This document shows positions 17,756-26,652 of a stretch of DNA of 64,000 nucleotides, in pieces. Numbering within the stretch: the first letter of the stretch is position 1; each line of letters begins with the position of its first letter. The stretch is from Bacteroides sp. GM023. GTDB lineage: Bacteria > Bacteroidota > Bacteroidia > Bacteroidales > Bacteroidaceae. The stretch covers positions 558,001 through 622,000 of the forward strand of contig NZ_JAAXGE010000003.1 of the NCBI RefSeq assembly GCF_014750685.1, given 5' to 3'. The position numbers and the translations under genes are program-made. The notes under the pieces were generated by a model that worked only from the letters and a program-made list of their open reading frames with translations, did not search any database and was not told the DNA's origin.

Positions 17756-18823
17756 ATGGAGGACCAGAACTATACCATTAAAGACATAGCCCGCATGGCC
17801 GGTGTTTCTGCCGGAACGGTTGACAGGGTATTGCACAATCGCGGTGACGTATCTCCCAAAAGCAAAGCTAAAGTACAAAAGGTGCTGGATGAGATTCATT
17901 ATCAGCCTAATGTATTTGCTATCGGATTGGCTGCTAAAAAGAAATACTCTTTCATTTGTCTGATTCCTCATTATATAGAACATGATTACTGGCACTCGGT
18001 AGTAGGTGGTATTGAACGTGCCCGGCAAGAGTTGCGTCCATTCAATGTGAGCGTGGATTATCTATGCTATCATCATGGTGATGAGCAAAGTTATCAGGAA
18101 GCCTGCCGTTCTATTAAAGAAAGTAATGTGGATGCCGTATTGATTGCTCCGAATTTTAGGGAAGAAACACTGTCATTGACAGCTTATCTGCAAGAGAATA
18201 AGATAGCTTATGCCTTTGTCGATTTCAATATGGAAGAGGTGGATGCATTGACATATATCGGGCAAGATTCATATAAAAGTGGATATATCGCGGCTAAAAT
18301 ATTGATGCGTAATTATTCGGTAGGAGAAGGGCAGGAGCTGGTTCTGTTTTTAAGTAATAATAAGGATAATCCTGCTGAAATACAGATGCAACGCCGCTTG
18401 GAAGGTTTTATGAATTATATTACCGAAGAGTATGATAACTTGGCGATCCATGAAGTGATACTGAATAAATCCAATCAGGAAAACAATCAGCAGACACTGG
18501 ACGAGTTTTTTCAGGCGCATCCGAAGGCTGTGCTCGGTGTGGTGTTTAACTCCAGGGTATATCAGTTGGGAGAATATCTCCGTCACGCAGGCCGTAGCAT
18601 GAAGGGATTGATAGGATATGACCTTCTGAAAGCGAACGTAGAGTTGCTAAAATCGGGTGATGTACATTATTTAATCGGACAGCGTCCCGGATTGCAAGGA
18701 TATTGCGGAGTGAAAGCTCTGTGCGATTATGTCGTGTTTAAGAAGCATACTGAGCCTGTAAAATATATGCCTATCGACATTCTGATTAAGGAGAATATTG
18801 ATTTTTATTTTGAATTTGTATAA
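17756..18823 (+). CDS. LacI-family transcriptional regulator of hexuronate genes
   Basis: A 355-residue DNA-binding regulator. The N-terminal helix-turn-helix reads TIKDIARMAGVSAGTVDRVL (residues 7-26), with the hinge helix near residues 48-58; the rest is a periplasmic-binding-like ligand domain (about 65-350). Position between uxaC and uxaB makes it the likely regulator of this module, with a hexuronate or intermediate as effector; that is inference. uxaB follows by 26 nt in the same direction. Confidence 0.9.
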   Translation: MEDQNYTIKDIARMAGVSAGTVDRVLHNRGDVSPKSKAKVQKVLDEIHYQPNVFAIGLAAKKKYSFICLIPHYIEHDYWHSVVGGIERARQELRPFNVSVDYLCYHHGDEQSYQEACRSIKESNVDAVLIAPNFREETLSLTAYLQENKIAYAFVDFNMEEVDALTYIGQDSYKSGYIAAKILMRNYSVGEGQELVLFLSNNKDNPAEIQMQRRLEGFMNYITEEYDNLAIHEVILNKSNQENNQQTLDEFFQAHPKAVLGVVFNSRVYQLGEYLRHAGRSMKGLIGYDLLKANVELLKSGDVHYLIGQRPGLQGYCGVKALCDYVVFKKHTEPVKYMPIDILIKENIDFYFEFV

Positions 18824-18849
18824 TATCAACTTTATAAATTACAACTAAC

Positions 18850-20289
18850 ATGAAAGCATTAAACAAAGAAACTGCTCCTAAGGTACAACGTCCGGAGCGT
18901 ATTATTCAATTTGGCGAAGGTAACTTTTTACGCGCTTTTGTAGATTGGATTATTTATAACATGAACCAAAAAACAGACTTTAACAGCAGTGTTGTAGTGG
19001 TTCAACCTATTGATAAAGGCATGGTCGATATGCTGAATGCACAAGATGATCTTTATCATGTCAATCTTCAAGGATTGGATAAAGGAGAAGCGGTTAACAG
19101 CTTGACAATGATTGATGTAATCAGTCGTTCGTTAAACCCGTATACTCAAAATGATGAGTTCATGAAGTTGGCAGAACAACCGGAAATGCGTTTCGTTATT
19201 TCGAATACTACAGAAGCCGGAATCGCTTTTGATCCGACTTGCAAGCTTGATGATGCTCCTGCTTCATCATATCCGGGTAAATTGACTCAATTGCTGTATC
19301 ATCGTTTTAAAACATTCAACGGTGACAAAACGAAAGGTTTGATTATCTTCCCTTGCGAACTTATTTTCCTGAACGGCCACAAACTGAAAGAAACGATTTA
19401 TCAGTATATTGAATTGTGGAACCTGGGCAATGAATTCAAAACTTGGTTTGAAGAAGCTTGTGGCGTATATGCAACATTGGTAGACCGTATCGTTCCGGGA
19501 TTCCCGCGCAAGGATATCGCTGCTATCAAGGAAAAATTGCAATATGATGATAACTTGGTTGTTCAGGCTGAAATTTTCCATCTGTGGGTAATCGAAGCTC
19601 CGCAGGAAATTGCCAAAGAATTCCCGGCTGATAAGGCAGGTTTGAATGTATTGTTTGTTCCTTCTGAAGCTCCTTACCATGAACGTAAGGTGACTCTGTT
19701 GAATGGCCCGCACACTGTTCTTTCTCCGGTTGCTTATCTGTCCGGAGTGAATATTGTTCGTGATGCTTGTCAGCACGAAGTAATCGGTAAATATATCCAC
19801 AAAGTGATGTTTGACGAACTGATGGAAACATTGAATTTGCCGAAAGATGAATTAGAGAAATTTGCTAACGACGTATTGGAACGTTTCAATAATCCGTTCG
19901 TAGACCATGCAGTTACAAGCATTATGCTGAACTCATTCCCGAAATATGAAACTCGTGATCTTCCGGGATTGAAAACTTATCTGGAACGCAAAGGTGAGCT
20001 TCCTAAGGGATTAGTACTCGGTTTGGCTGCTATCATAACTTATTATAAAGGTGGTGTACGTGCCGATGGTGCTGAAATTGTACCGAACGATGCTCCTGAA
20101 ATCATGAACTTGCTGAAAGACCTTTGGGCTACTGGCTGTACAAAGAAGGTTGCGGAAGGCGTCTTAGGTGCTGAATTTATTTGGGAAGAAGATCTTAATA
20201 AGATTCCGGGACTGACAGAAGCAGTGAAAGCGGATTTGGATTCAATTCAGGAAAAAGGTATGTTGGAGACTGTGAAAGGTATTCTGTAA
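18850..20289 (+). CDS. uxaB: Tagaturonate reductase (altronate oxidoreductase)
   Basis: Reduces D-tagaturonate to D-altronate with NADH, after UxaC in galacturonate breakdown. The 479-residue protein has the mannitol-dehydrogenase-type layout: N-terminal NAD-binding motif FGEGNFLRAFVDW (residues 22-34), ISNTTEAGI near residue 118, and a C-terminal all-helical domain containing KVTLLNGPHTVLSP near residue 280. Co-directional with the regulator and followed by a strong terminator. Confidence 0.95.
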   Translation: MKALNKETAPKVQRPERIIQFGEGNFLRAFVDWIIYNMNQKTDFNSSVVVVQPIDKGMVDMLNAQDDLYHVNLQGLDKGEAVNSLTMIDVISRSLNPYTQNDEFMKLAEQPEMRFVISNTTEAGIAFDPTCKLDDAPASSYPGKLTQLLYHRFKTFNGDKTKGLIIFPCELIFLNGHKLKETIYQYIELWNLGNEFKTWFEEACGVYATLVDRIVPGFPRKDIAAIKEKLQYDDNLVVQAEIFHLWVIEAPQEIAKEFPADKAGLNVLFVPSEAPYHERKVTLLNGPHTVLSPVAYLSGVNIVRDACQHEVIGKYIHKVMFDELMETLNLPKDELEKFANDVLERFNNPFVDHAVTSIMLNSFPKYETRDLPGLKTYLERKGELPKGLVLGLAAIITYYKGGVRADGAEIVPNDAPEIMNLLKDLWATGCTKKVAEGVLGAEFIWEEDLNKIPGLTEAVKADLDSIQEKGMLETVKGIL

Positions 20290-20323
20290 GACATAAGGTT
20301 ATATAATCTAAGTTGATAAATAG

Positions 20324-20366
20324 AGGGCGTTTTGATAGTAGATATGACTATCAAGACGCCCTTTTT
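20324..20366 (+). terminator. Intrinsic terminator of the uxaB unit
   Basis: AGGGCGTTTTGATAGT at 20324-20339 pairs with ACTATCAAGACGCCCT at 20347-20362, followed by TTTTG. Confidence 0.85.
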
Positions 20367-20748
20367 GTTTACTTATTTAAAACGGTCGGTTAATGATTCT
20401 TAAAAGTGAAAGTTCTCAGTTTCTGCATTTTTTATTTTTCTTAATCTTGATTTTCTTACTTTCCGCGTTTTTTAAAGCTTCAAATCCTTAGTAGGCCATT
20501 TGATTTTTAAATATCGCATAATTTCTTTTTAATATAATATTTAACTCTTTGATTATAAGTTATGTACATTGTTTATTTAACTGGAATTTTCTCTTTATGT
20601 ATTGTGCTTGATATTTGTAAATAAACTAAGAATAAAACAACCTTTTTCCATAATTTGCCCATTAGGAAATCTCGAATGATACTGATACCTTTGTTGTGAA
20701 GTCAAATGTGTGATTTCCTTTTATTGTAAAATTTAATATCTGAAGATT
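20367..20748. other. AT-rich intergenic region before the HU-like gene
   Basis: About 380 nt of very AT-rich sequence without a credible reading frame. TACCTTTG at 20686-20693 fits a -7 element for the HU-like gene starting at 20749. No stable hairpin stands out. Confidence 0.5.
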
Positions 20749-21219
20749 ATGGCAATTCGTTATAAAAAGAAGCAGATCACTTTGTGCTTCGATAAAGAAA
20801 ACAAAGTGGAAAAGTACGTTGCAGCAAACGTATTAGTGGGAAGCATCAACTATAGTAAGTTGTGTGACGAGGTAAATCAGCGAACTGGTATTCATCGTGC
20901 GATGGTGGATGTGGTGCTGAAAGGAGTGCAGGATACTATGGTATCCTTTATCGAAGAAGGATTTTCTGTGAAGCTAGGGGAGTTCGGTTCATTCCGTCCG
21001 GCTATCAATGCGGAAAGTCAAGACAAAATGGAAGATGTGAACGCCAATACTATTATTAGGAAGAAGATAGTCTTTACTCCGGGAAGTGCGTTCAAGGAAA
21101 TGCTTGGCTCGGCAAGCATAGAGTTGTTCGGGGATAATGTGACAGGTAGTAATAATGGCAATAGTGAAAATCCTGATGGAGGAGGTGATTCGGGAGAAAC
21201 GCCGGATCCGGCAGCTTGA
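20749..21219 (+). CDS. HU-like DNA-binding protein (HU-HIG type)
   Basis: A 156-residue protein of the Bacteroidales HU-like family with the conserved start AIRYKKKQ. The IHF/HU fold spans about residues 1-125 (YSKLCDEVNQRTGIHRAMVD as the helical part, FSVKLGEFGSFRPAI as the beta arm). The last 30 residues are a Gly/Asn/Asp-rich acidic tail. It probably binds DNA as a dimer. Monocistronic; it borders the accessory island on its left side. Confidence 0.88.
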   Translation: MAIRYKKKQITLCFDKENKVEKYVAANVLVGSINYSKLCDEVNQRTGIHRAMVDVVLKGVQDTMVSFIEEGFSVKLGEFGSFRPAINAESQDKMEDVNANTIIRKKIVFTPGSAFKEMLGSASIELFGDNVTGSNNGNSENPDGGGDSGETPDPAA

Positions 21220-21306
21220 TTTTACTATAAGTTACTTTGGCGTAGGGGAGTTCTTTCGGGAGCTTTCCCTTTTTTTTACTTTTTGGGTAGATATGGTTTA
21301 AATCGC

Positions 21307-21369
21307 CGTTGGGCAACGGCGAATTTGTGGTTGCCCAATGATGAATTCACCGTTGCCCAACGATGAATT
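21307..21369. repeat. TTGCCCAACG repeats with inverted arms
   Basis: CGTTGGGCAACG at 21307-21318 is exactly complementary to CGTTGCCCAACG at 21351-21362. Two near-identical 17-mers starting TTGCCCAA lie at 21331-21347 and 21353-21369. Located just downstream of the HU-like gene; may be a terminator hairpin or a repeat family. Confidence 0.6.
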
Positions 21370-21544
21370 TTCTATTAGCCGTAGAGGTTTGGTAATAATT
21401 GCATATAGGTAAACGGCTACTCGATACAGACTTTTAATTCACTTCGCTGCTTCCTATTGTCTTTCCATTTAAAGGAATGAAAACCGGAGTTTAATTTTTA
21501 TATTATCAACTTCTCTAAAGATATCATTAATGAGAAATAATTTT

Positions 21545-21791
21545 TATCTTTGTGGCGCTGTAACGATGTACGTCGTTCAACATCGTGATTATTTGATGAA
21601 AGTGTTTAGCTTTTATCCTTATACAGGAAATCTGGTAAATTTCAAAAGACATAAGGATGGCACACTCATCACTTGTATTGATATGTGTAATTTCATTACA
21701 TATACTTTATGAGTGTGGGGTATTGTTTATTTATGTCTTGGGCTTACCAGAGCCTCCTGTATAGATAGACTAATAACTCCACACTTTTTTT
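21545..21791 (+). ncRNA. Candidate attenuator-like structured RNA
   Basis: A -7 element TATCTTTG at 21545-21552 precedes a run of complementary segments: ACGATGT 21563-21569 with 21580-21586, ATCCTTAT 21615-21622 with 21651-21658, TATACAGG 21620-21627 with 21756-21763, GACATAA 21649-21655 with 21732-21738. CACACTCAT 21661-21669 pairs with ATGAGTGTG 21709-21717, while AGTGTGGGGT 21712-21721 pairs with ACTCCACACT 21776-21785, which is followed by seven T. The last two helices exclude each other, as in terminator/antiterminator switches. A 60-codon frame across it looks spurious. Function unknown. Confidence 0.5.
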
Positions 21792-21947
21792 ATTGTTTTA
21801 TATAACTGCTATTGGATTTGTGGTAGTGAAATTAATTCTACTTATTATGACAAAATTACTCTTATAATATATGCTTTTCATTTCTCTTAAAGAACCATTT
21901 TTGAAGAAATAATACTCTCATTAGAGCGCCATATTGAAGAAAAAACC
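21792..21947. other. AT-rich spacer between the two RNA candidates
   Basis: No reading frame or stable hairpin seen. TTTTTG at 21898-21903 is present but lies too far from the next -7 element to be a normal -33 box. Confidence 0.4.
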
Positions 21948-22215
21948 TATCTTTGCAATTGTTAAAACACAATATGTGTTTTAGCAGACATAAGAAAGCG
22001 TTTTTGCTTTGTCCCGAAACTGAAATTCGCCAAATTTTATTCTAGTGGGCAGAGGCAATATGACGCTCATTCTGTTTTGTATATGTTCTTATAGCCTATG
22101 CTGTATCCATATATCAAAATGGCGTGAGAGTATTGTTTCTTCTCGTTCATACTAGAATAGGCGTTTGGCGATGCCTCAGTTTCGATGAACTGGCAGACAA
22201 GTCTCACGCCTTTCT
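21948..22215 (+). ncRNA. Candidate pseudoknotted structured RNA or leader
   Basis: Starts with TATCTTTG at 21948-21955. A perfect hairpin (TAAAACACA 21963-21971 / 21975-21983) and AAAGC/GCTTT (21995-21999/22006-22010) follow. Three helices lie in register: CGAAACTGA 22015-22023 with 22176-22184, TCGCCAAA 22027-22034 with 22164-22171, TATTCTAGT 22038-22046 with 22151-22159. GGCGTGAGA 22121-22129 inside their loop is exactly complementary to TCTCACGCC 22202-22210 outside it, which makes a 9-bp pseudoknot or a competing fold. No credible reading frame. It could be a 5' leader of the SPFH operon or a free RNA. Confidence 0.55.
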
Positions 22216-22267
22216 TGTATCCAATAAATTAATAATCATTGCTGATTTAGGAGACTTATAGGCATAT

Positions 22268-22275
22268 AGGAGGAG
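22268..22275 (+). promoter_or_regulatory. Unusually strong Shine-Dalgarno site
   Basis: AGGAGGAG ends 5 nt before the ATG at 22281. Nearly all other genes in the window lack such a site, as is normal in Bacteroides, so this start stands out and may reflect transfer or leader-controlled translation. Confidence 0.7.
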
Positions 22276-22280
22276 TAATT

Positions 22281-23384
22281 ATGTCAATAATTAAATCTAT
22301 TCATTGGGAACAAGACAACTCAAAGGAATTGGTTTACAAATTTCCTTTCAACAATATTGCTTTCGGCAATATATTAACTGTAAACGAAAGTCAAGAAGCT
22401 TTTTTCTTTAAAAATGGAACTCTTTGTGACTCATTTACTTCTGGTAGGTATACCTTATCTTCTGCCAATCTACCGTTATTACAGAAACTTGTAAACTTAG
22501 CTAGTGGAGGTGAAACTACTTTTATTACAGAAATTTGGTTTGTTAGTAAGTTGGATAAAAGAAATTTGCTTTGGGGAATTGGTGGATTACGCATTATTGA
22601 TCCATACTTCCAGATACCAATTAAATTATCCACTAGAGGACAATATGGAATTCGTATCTCTGATGGAGGGATATTCTTAAAGAAACTTATCGGAACAATT
22701 GGATTCTGTGATATATCGTTAATAGAGGACCAATTCCGTATAGATATAGCAGAATCGGTAAAGGTTTCTATTGCAAAGTATATGAAGGAGAACAAAGTTA
22801 ATATCAATGAACTAGGAACAGAATATAGAGAATTGGCAAAAGATATAGCAAAGAATTTGCAGATTACTTTTGATGAATACGGAGTAGAAATACTTAATTT
22901 TAATATTGAAGATATATCTTTTGACGAAAAAGATAAAGGATACCAGACTGTTATGGATGGAATAGCTGAGCAAGCAAGATTAAGTAAACTTGGAGTCAAC
23001 TATTTACAGCAGAAACAACTGGATATCGCTCAGGCAGCAGCAGGAAATGAAGGAGCTGGAAATTTTATGGGAATAGGTATGGGATTAGGAGTTGGAAATA
23101 ATCTTGGAGAAGTGGTAGAAAACTCAATAAAACAAAGTGGTCTGACCTCAGTACCAACCAGAGATGTACCACAATTATCATCTTATTATGTAGCAAAAAA
23201 TGGTCAGATTACGGGAGCATATGGTAGCGATATTATCCAAAGTATGATACAGCATAAAGAAGTAACAGCTACCACATATATATGTAAAGTTGGTAGTCAA
23301 ACATGGATACTAGCGAGTGAAGATCCTGATATATCTAAAATTCTATCTCTGATGACTCCACCTCCCCCACCACCAACATTCTAA
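22281..23384 (+). CDS. SPFH-domain protein with C-terminal GYF_2 domain
   Basis: A 367-residue protein. The SPFH (stomatin/flotillin-like, YdjI type) domain covers about residues 20-235. A Gly/Ala-rich linker (about 245-280) follows, then a GYF_2-like domain (YYVAKNGQITGAYGSDIIQSM, about 300-355) and a proline run at the C-terminus. There is no signal peptide or long hydrophobic segment. SPFH proteins form large membrane-associated rings. The next two genes encode a membrane protein and a zinc-ribbon membrane protein in tight order, suggesting one complex. Low GC compared with the core genes. Confidence 0.8.
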   Translation: MSIIKSIHWEQDNSKELVYKFPFNNIAFGNILTVNESQEAFFFKNGTLCDSFTSGRYTLSSANLPLLQKLVNLASGGETTFITEIWFVSKLDKRNLLWGIGGLRIIDPYFQIPIKLSTRGQYGIRISDGGIFLKKLIGTIGFCDISLIEDQFRIDIAESVKVSIAKYMKENKVNINELGTEYRELAKDIAKNLQITFDEYGVEILNFNIEDISFDEKDKGYQTVMDGIAEQARLSKLGVNYLQQKQLDIAQAAAGNEGAGNFMGIGMGLGVGNNLGEVVENSIKQSGLTSVPTRDVPQLSSYYVAKNGQITGAYGSDIIQSMIQHKEVTATTYICKVGSQTWILASEDPDISKILSLMTPPPPPPTF

Positions 23385-23417
23385 ATAGCAGGAACACCAA
23401 TTAAAAACAAAGTTATT

Positions 23418-24143
23418 ATGAGAAATAAAATTATACTCATTGCTACAATATTACTGACAATTGTATGTACTATTGTCGTATACATATTACTATTTGAAGA
23501 GCAGAACGCGCTCTTTTATATCAATGTCGGGATAGCTTGTTTTGCGGAAATAATCTTATTGGCTAATATTCCGATATTATCAAGTGGAAAGCTGTTAACT
23601 ATCAAAAATGCCTCATTATCCATATCTCTAAACCTATTTGCTATTGTGATATTTCTATGGACAACTGGATGCAGTCTATTAATGAAGCAAGATGGTAATC
23701 TGAAAATTCTGTATATTGGCTTATTGATAATTATCACTATATTATTTGTTATAAATGGAGCAATCATTATAATAGCTAGTGAAGTTGCCGAAAAGCAGGC
23801 AAAGAATATTCAAAGTACTATAGAAAATAAAAAAATATTTTCTATAGCAATCGATAGTTATTGGATCGAAACTAGGAATGGACTGGAAAATATAAACTCT
23901 GACTGGAAAGACAAGACATTGCAGTCATTTAAAATAGTACTTGACAAGATATCTATGATTCCATCCAATAAACTTGATAAACATTCAGATATCGCTAATG
24001 AACTGACAAGAGAACTGAATGAAATTCATGACTTATTTCAAAAAGTAGCAACGGAAGAGGAGACTAGTGAATTTCAATCATGTATTACACTAAAGATAAG
24101 CCACCTTAAAAACTATATACAAACAATTAAATCATCATTATAA
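23418..24143 (+). CDS. Hypothetical four-helix membrane protein, 241 aa
   Basis: Four hydrophobic segments (about residues 4-26, 32-52, 66-88, 95-120) are followed by a cytoplasmic helical, charged domain of about 120 residues. No family recognised. It sits 33 nt after the SPFH gene and 2 nt before the zinc-ribbon gene, so it is clearly part of one operon. The C-terminal helices could bind the SPFH ring; that is inference only. Confidence 0.7.
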   Translation: MRNKIILIATILLTIVCTIVVYILLFEEQNALFYINVGIACFAEIILLANIPILSSGKLLTIKNASLSISLNLFAIVIFLWTTGCSLLMKQDGNLKILYIGLLIIITILFVINGAIIIIASEVAEKQAKNIQSTIENKKIFSIAIDSYWIETRNGLENINSDWKDKTLQSFKIVLDKISMIPSNKLDKHSDIANELTRELNEIHDLFQKVATEEETSEFQSCITLKISHLKNYIQTIKSSL

Positions 24144-24145
24144 TT

Positions 24146-24532
24146 ATGCAGGAAGAAATTAAATGCCCCAAATGTGGTGGTAATAAATTTAATGACCGTG
24201 GAAATGATACATATAGATGTATGTATTGTGGAACTACATTTGGTGTGAATAAACCGGAGGAAATCAAACCTCACGAAATTGTAAATCAAGCTAATACTTC
24301 ACCGAACGTTACAGTAAATGTAAACCTGGATACCTCAAGGCTGCAAAAACCTCAAAGCAGTATGGAAAAAGAAGTTGCCAAAGGGATAGTCGGTGGAGCA
24401 GGAATGGCAGCAGGTGGCTGTCTGACTGGTACAGCTATAGCTATTATAATACCAATAATTATTTTCCTTTTTATTATAGCCTTTATCAATGGTTGTGTAG
24501 AAGGATGTGCTTCTGCTCTTCGTGGTTTCTAG
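24146..24532 (+). CDS. Zinc-ribbon membrane-anchored protein
   Basis: 128 residues: an N-terminal zinc ribbon CPKC-x17-CMYC (residues 7-31), a polar linker rich in Asn and Thr, a Gly-rich segment (about 80-95) and one transmembrane helix (about 95-115), ending in a short Cys-containing tail. Zinc-ribbon partners are common next to YdjI-type SPFH proteins. Last gene of the three-gene operon. Confidence 0.75.
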   Translation: MQEEIKCPKCGGNKFNDRGNDTYRCMYCGTTFGVNKPEEIKPHEIVNQANTSPNVTVNVNLDTSRLQKPQSSMEKEVAKGIVGGAGMAAGGCLTGTAIAIIIPIIIFLFIIAFINGCVEGCASALRGF

Positions 24533-24592
24533 ATTGTACAAACGATATATAAGGATAGGAGTTAACTTAAGTTGGTTTTATACAAGATTAAT

Positions 24593-24748
24593 ATGGAAAA
24601 TCTGATTGAATTATCGTATACTGAAGTGATATTAGTATTTGTAGCGTCCTGCATTGAAAGTACGGCATGCCGATTAGGTAAATCATATCAAGAAGTTTTT
24701 GTCCGCATGAAGCGTGTAGGCATGATTGAGAAAATCCTTAGCCTTTGA
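24593..24748 (+). pseudogene. Truncated DUF3791 gene copy
   Basis: A 51-codon frame whose first 47 codons and about 20 nt of upstream sequence are nearly identical to the start of the intact DUF3791 gene at 27511 (12 differences in about 160 nt by eye). Identity ends at GGCATGATTGAGA; the frame then runs into an unrelated KILSL and a stop. The last third of the protein is missing. Probably the relic of a duplication or a recombination junction. Confidence 0.75.
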
Positions 24749-24784
24749 CTTGACTGAATGCAATTAATTTTAATATATACTATT

Positions 24785-26575
24785 ATGAGAAAATTGTTTT
24801 TATTGTGTATGGCTATTTTTCTGCTGTCAGCGTGTGGCCATAAAGAGGAAAAAGTGTCTTATCTAGCGTTTAAAACAGATGTAAAAGACCGTTGGGGGAT
24901 AATCGACCAAGAGGGCAAGGTTTTGTTTGAAAATGAATTTCAGGAAGAACCTGTCGCTATAATGAATGATAGATTTTTTGTGAAAAACAATGAAGGGTTG
25001 TACGAGTGTTATACTTTAGAAGAAAAACCTAAAAAGATAGGAAAGGAGTATGTATCTATACACCCATTTGTAGAAGATGTTACTCCTGTAGTAGAGGAAG
25101 ATCAGCCTATTTCATTTATTGATAAAGATGGAAAAACAGTTTGTACTTTCGATAAATATGAGAATAAAGCAGTGATGAAAATTACAAATTTCTCGGATGG
25201 ATTAGCGGTTTTTCAAACGGAAGATGACTTGTTTGGATATGTAGATACTAAAGGCAAAGTCGTGATCAAACCGCAATATGCGGGTGCTTCTATTTTTCAA
25301 GAAAAGATGGCACTGGTTAGGGATAAGGATGAAAAGGTTTTTGCCATTGACCGTAAAGGAAAGAAATTGTTTGATATAAATACTTCTCAACTGTCTATCT
25401 TTCAACCTTATCATAGTGGCATGCTTGTGTTTTATACGAAAGATAAAGATGAGCCCGGATGTTTGGATAATAAAGGTGAGAAAGTGATAAAACCTTCCTC
25501 TAGGTTCGATATAATAGATGCTTTTGAAGGTGATGTAGCTCCTGTTAAGGAAGGAGAATATTGGGGTTTTATAAATAAAAAAGGAGAGGTGTTAATACGG
25601 GCGAAGTATCAAAGCGTAAACTTTTATAATTCAGAATTTGCCTGTGTGATGGATAAAGATAAATGGGGAATCATAGATTATAATGGTGAAATTCTTTGTG
25701 ATTTTGAATGCGATGAGATAATGCCTTTCTATAATGGAAAATACGCTTATGCCAAAAGTCATGATTATTATGTACTAATAGATAAGAGAGGAAAAGAAAT
25801 TAATAAAAAAGAGTATTCTTTTATTCGATATTATCGGGCACCAGAAGAACAGATAGAGTCTGATTATTTGGATTATGAAGGAGTGTTGCGTAAGGAGTTA
25901 AATATTAGTATGACTGGAGCTGATGGAATTTCTTTTTCAGATACTCCAGGAGTGGTGTATAATAATAAAGATGAAAAATATTCTAAAGAGGATTATAGGG
26001 GTTACAGTTATATCCTTTACGAGAAAGATACTAAATATTTTAATTTGGTAGTCGCCAGCCGATTTCCAGAAGAAGTTGTTACACCTATTAAAGAAAGAGT
26101 TAATTACGGTTGGGGATTCTATGATGAAGAAATAAAAGGATACAACTTTAACAATAAACAAACGGTTACAAGTATTAATATATATATTACTGGAAAAGGA
26201 AAGGCTAATAAAAAATATGTAAACATGATCAATGCAATAGAAAAAGTTTTTATTCACTTGGGATTCAAGGTGGAAAAGAAGGGAGAAGGTTCTCCGATTT
26301 TATTCCAATTTGATAATAAGGCACGAGCCATGGTTTATAAAGATGATAATGATAAGATTCTGGTAGAATATACAAGTCCGAATTATTGGATTAGTGATGA
26401 TTTTTGGCAAAAAATAAAAGGTCAGAATTACGGAACTAGAAGTAATTATAATCTTAGTGCTGAAAAGCGCTTTCGTAACACGGCTGATTCAATTAGAATA
26501 GCAGATTCTATTGCTGCTGCTGAAGCTATTGCTGCTGAAACAGCCGCTCAAAATTGGGAGAGAGTCAATGAATAA
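24785..26575 (+). CDS. WG-repeat lipoprotein
   Basis: A 596-residue predicted lipoprotein. The ATG at 24785 puts a signal peptide with lipobox LSAC at residue 17; an upstream in-frame start would hide it. Residues 30-345 hold serial WG/beta repeats, recognisable as DRWGIIDQEGKVL, DLFGYVDTKGKVVIKPQY, YWGFINKKGEVL and KWGIIDYNGEIL. The C-terminal 230 residues are unlike the repeats and end in an Ala/Glu-rich helix. WG-repeat proteins are found in surface and secretion contexts, function mostly unknown. It lies between the two DUF3791 copies. Confidence 0.8.
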   Translation: MRKLFLLCMAIFLLSACGHKEEKVSYLAFKTDVKDRWGIIDQEGKVLFENEFQEEPVAIMNDRFFVKNNEGLYECYTLEEKPKKIGKEYVSIHPFVEDVTPVVEEDQPISFIDKDGKTVCTFDKYENKAVMKITNFSDGLAVFQTEDDLFGYVDTKGKVVIKPQYAGASIFQEKMALVRDKDEKVFAIDRKGKKLFDINTSQLSIFQPYHSGMLVFYTKDKDEPGCLDNKGEKVIKPSSRFDIIDAFEGDVAPVKEGEYWGFINKKGEVLIRAKYQSVNFYNSEFACVMDKDKWGIIDYNGEILCDFECDEIMPFYNGKYAYAKSHDYYVLIDKRGKEINKKEYSFIRYYRAPEEQIESDYLDYEGVLRKELNISMTGADGISFSDTPGVVYNNKDEKYSKEDYRGYSYILYEKDTKYFNLVVASRFPEEVVTPIKERVNYGWGFYDEEIKGYNFNNKQTVTSINIYITGKGKANKKYVNMINAIEKVFIHLGFKVEKKGEGSPILFQFDNKARAMVYKDDNDKILVEYTSPNYWISDDFWQKIKGQNYGTRSNYNLSAEKRFRNTADSIRIADSIAAAEAIAAETAAQNWERVNE

Positions 26576-26652
26576 GAAAAGTAAAAGATTACTTTCTTTT
26601 TGTTTAGTTACTTTGCTTATGATTAAATAATTTCGAAAATAATTCAATTGAT

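Noticed and set aside
21530..21712. Plus-strand 60-codon frame in the attenuator-like RNA region
   Set aside because: Its first codons overlap the -7 element TATCTTTG, so the transcript would begin after the start codon; complementary segments explain the sequence better.
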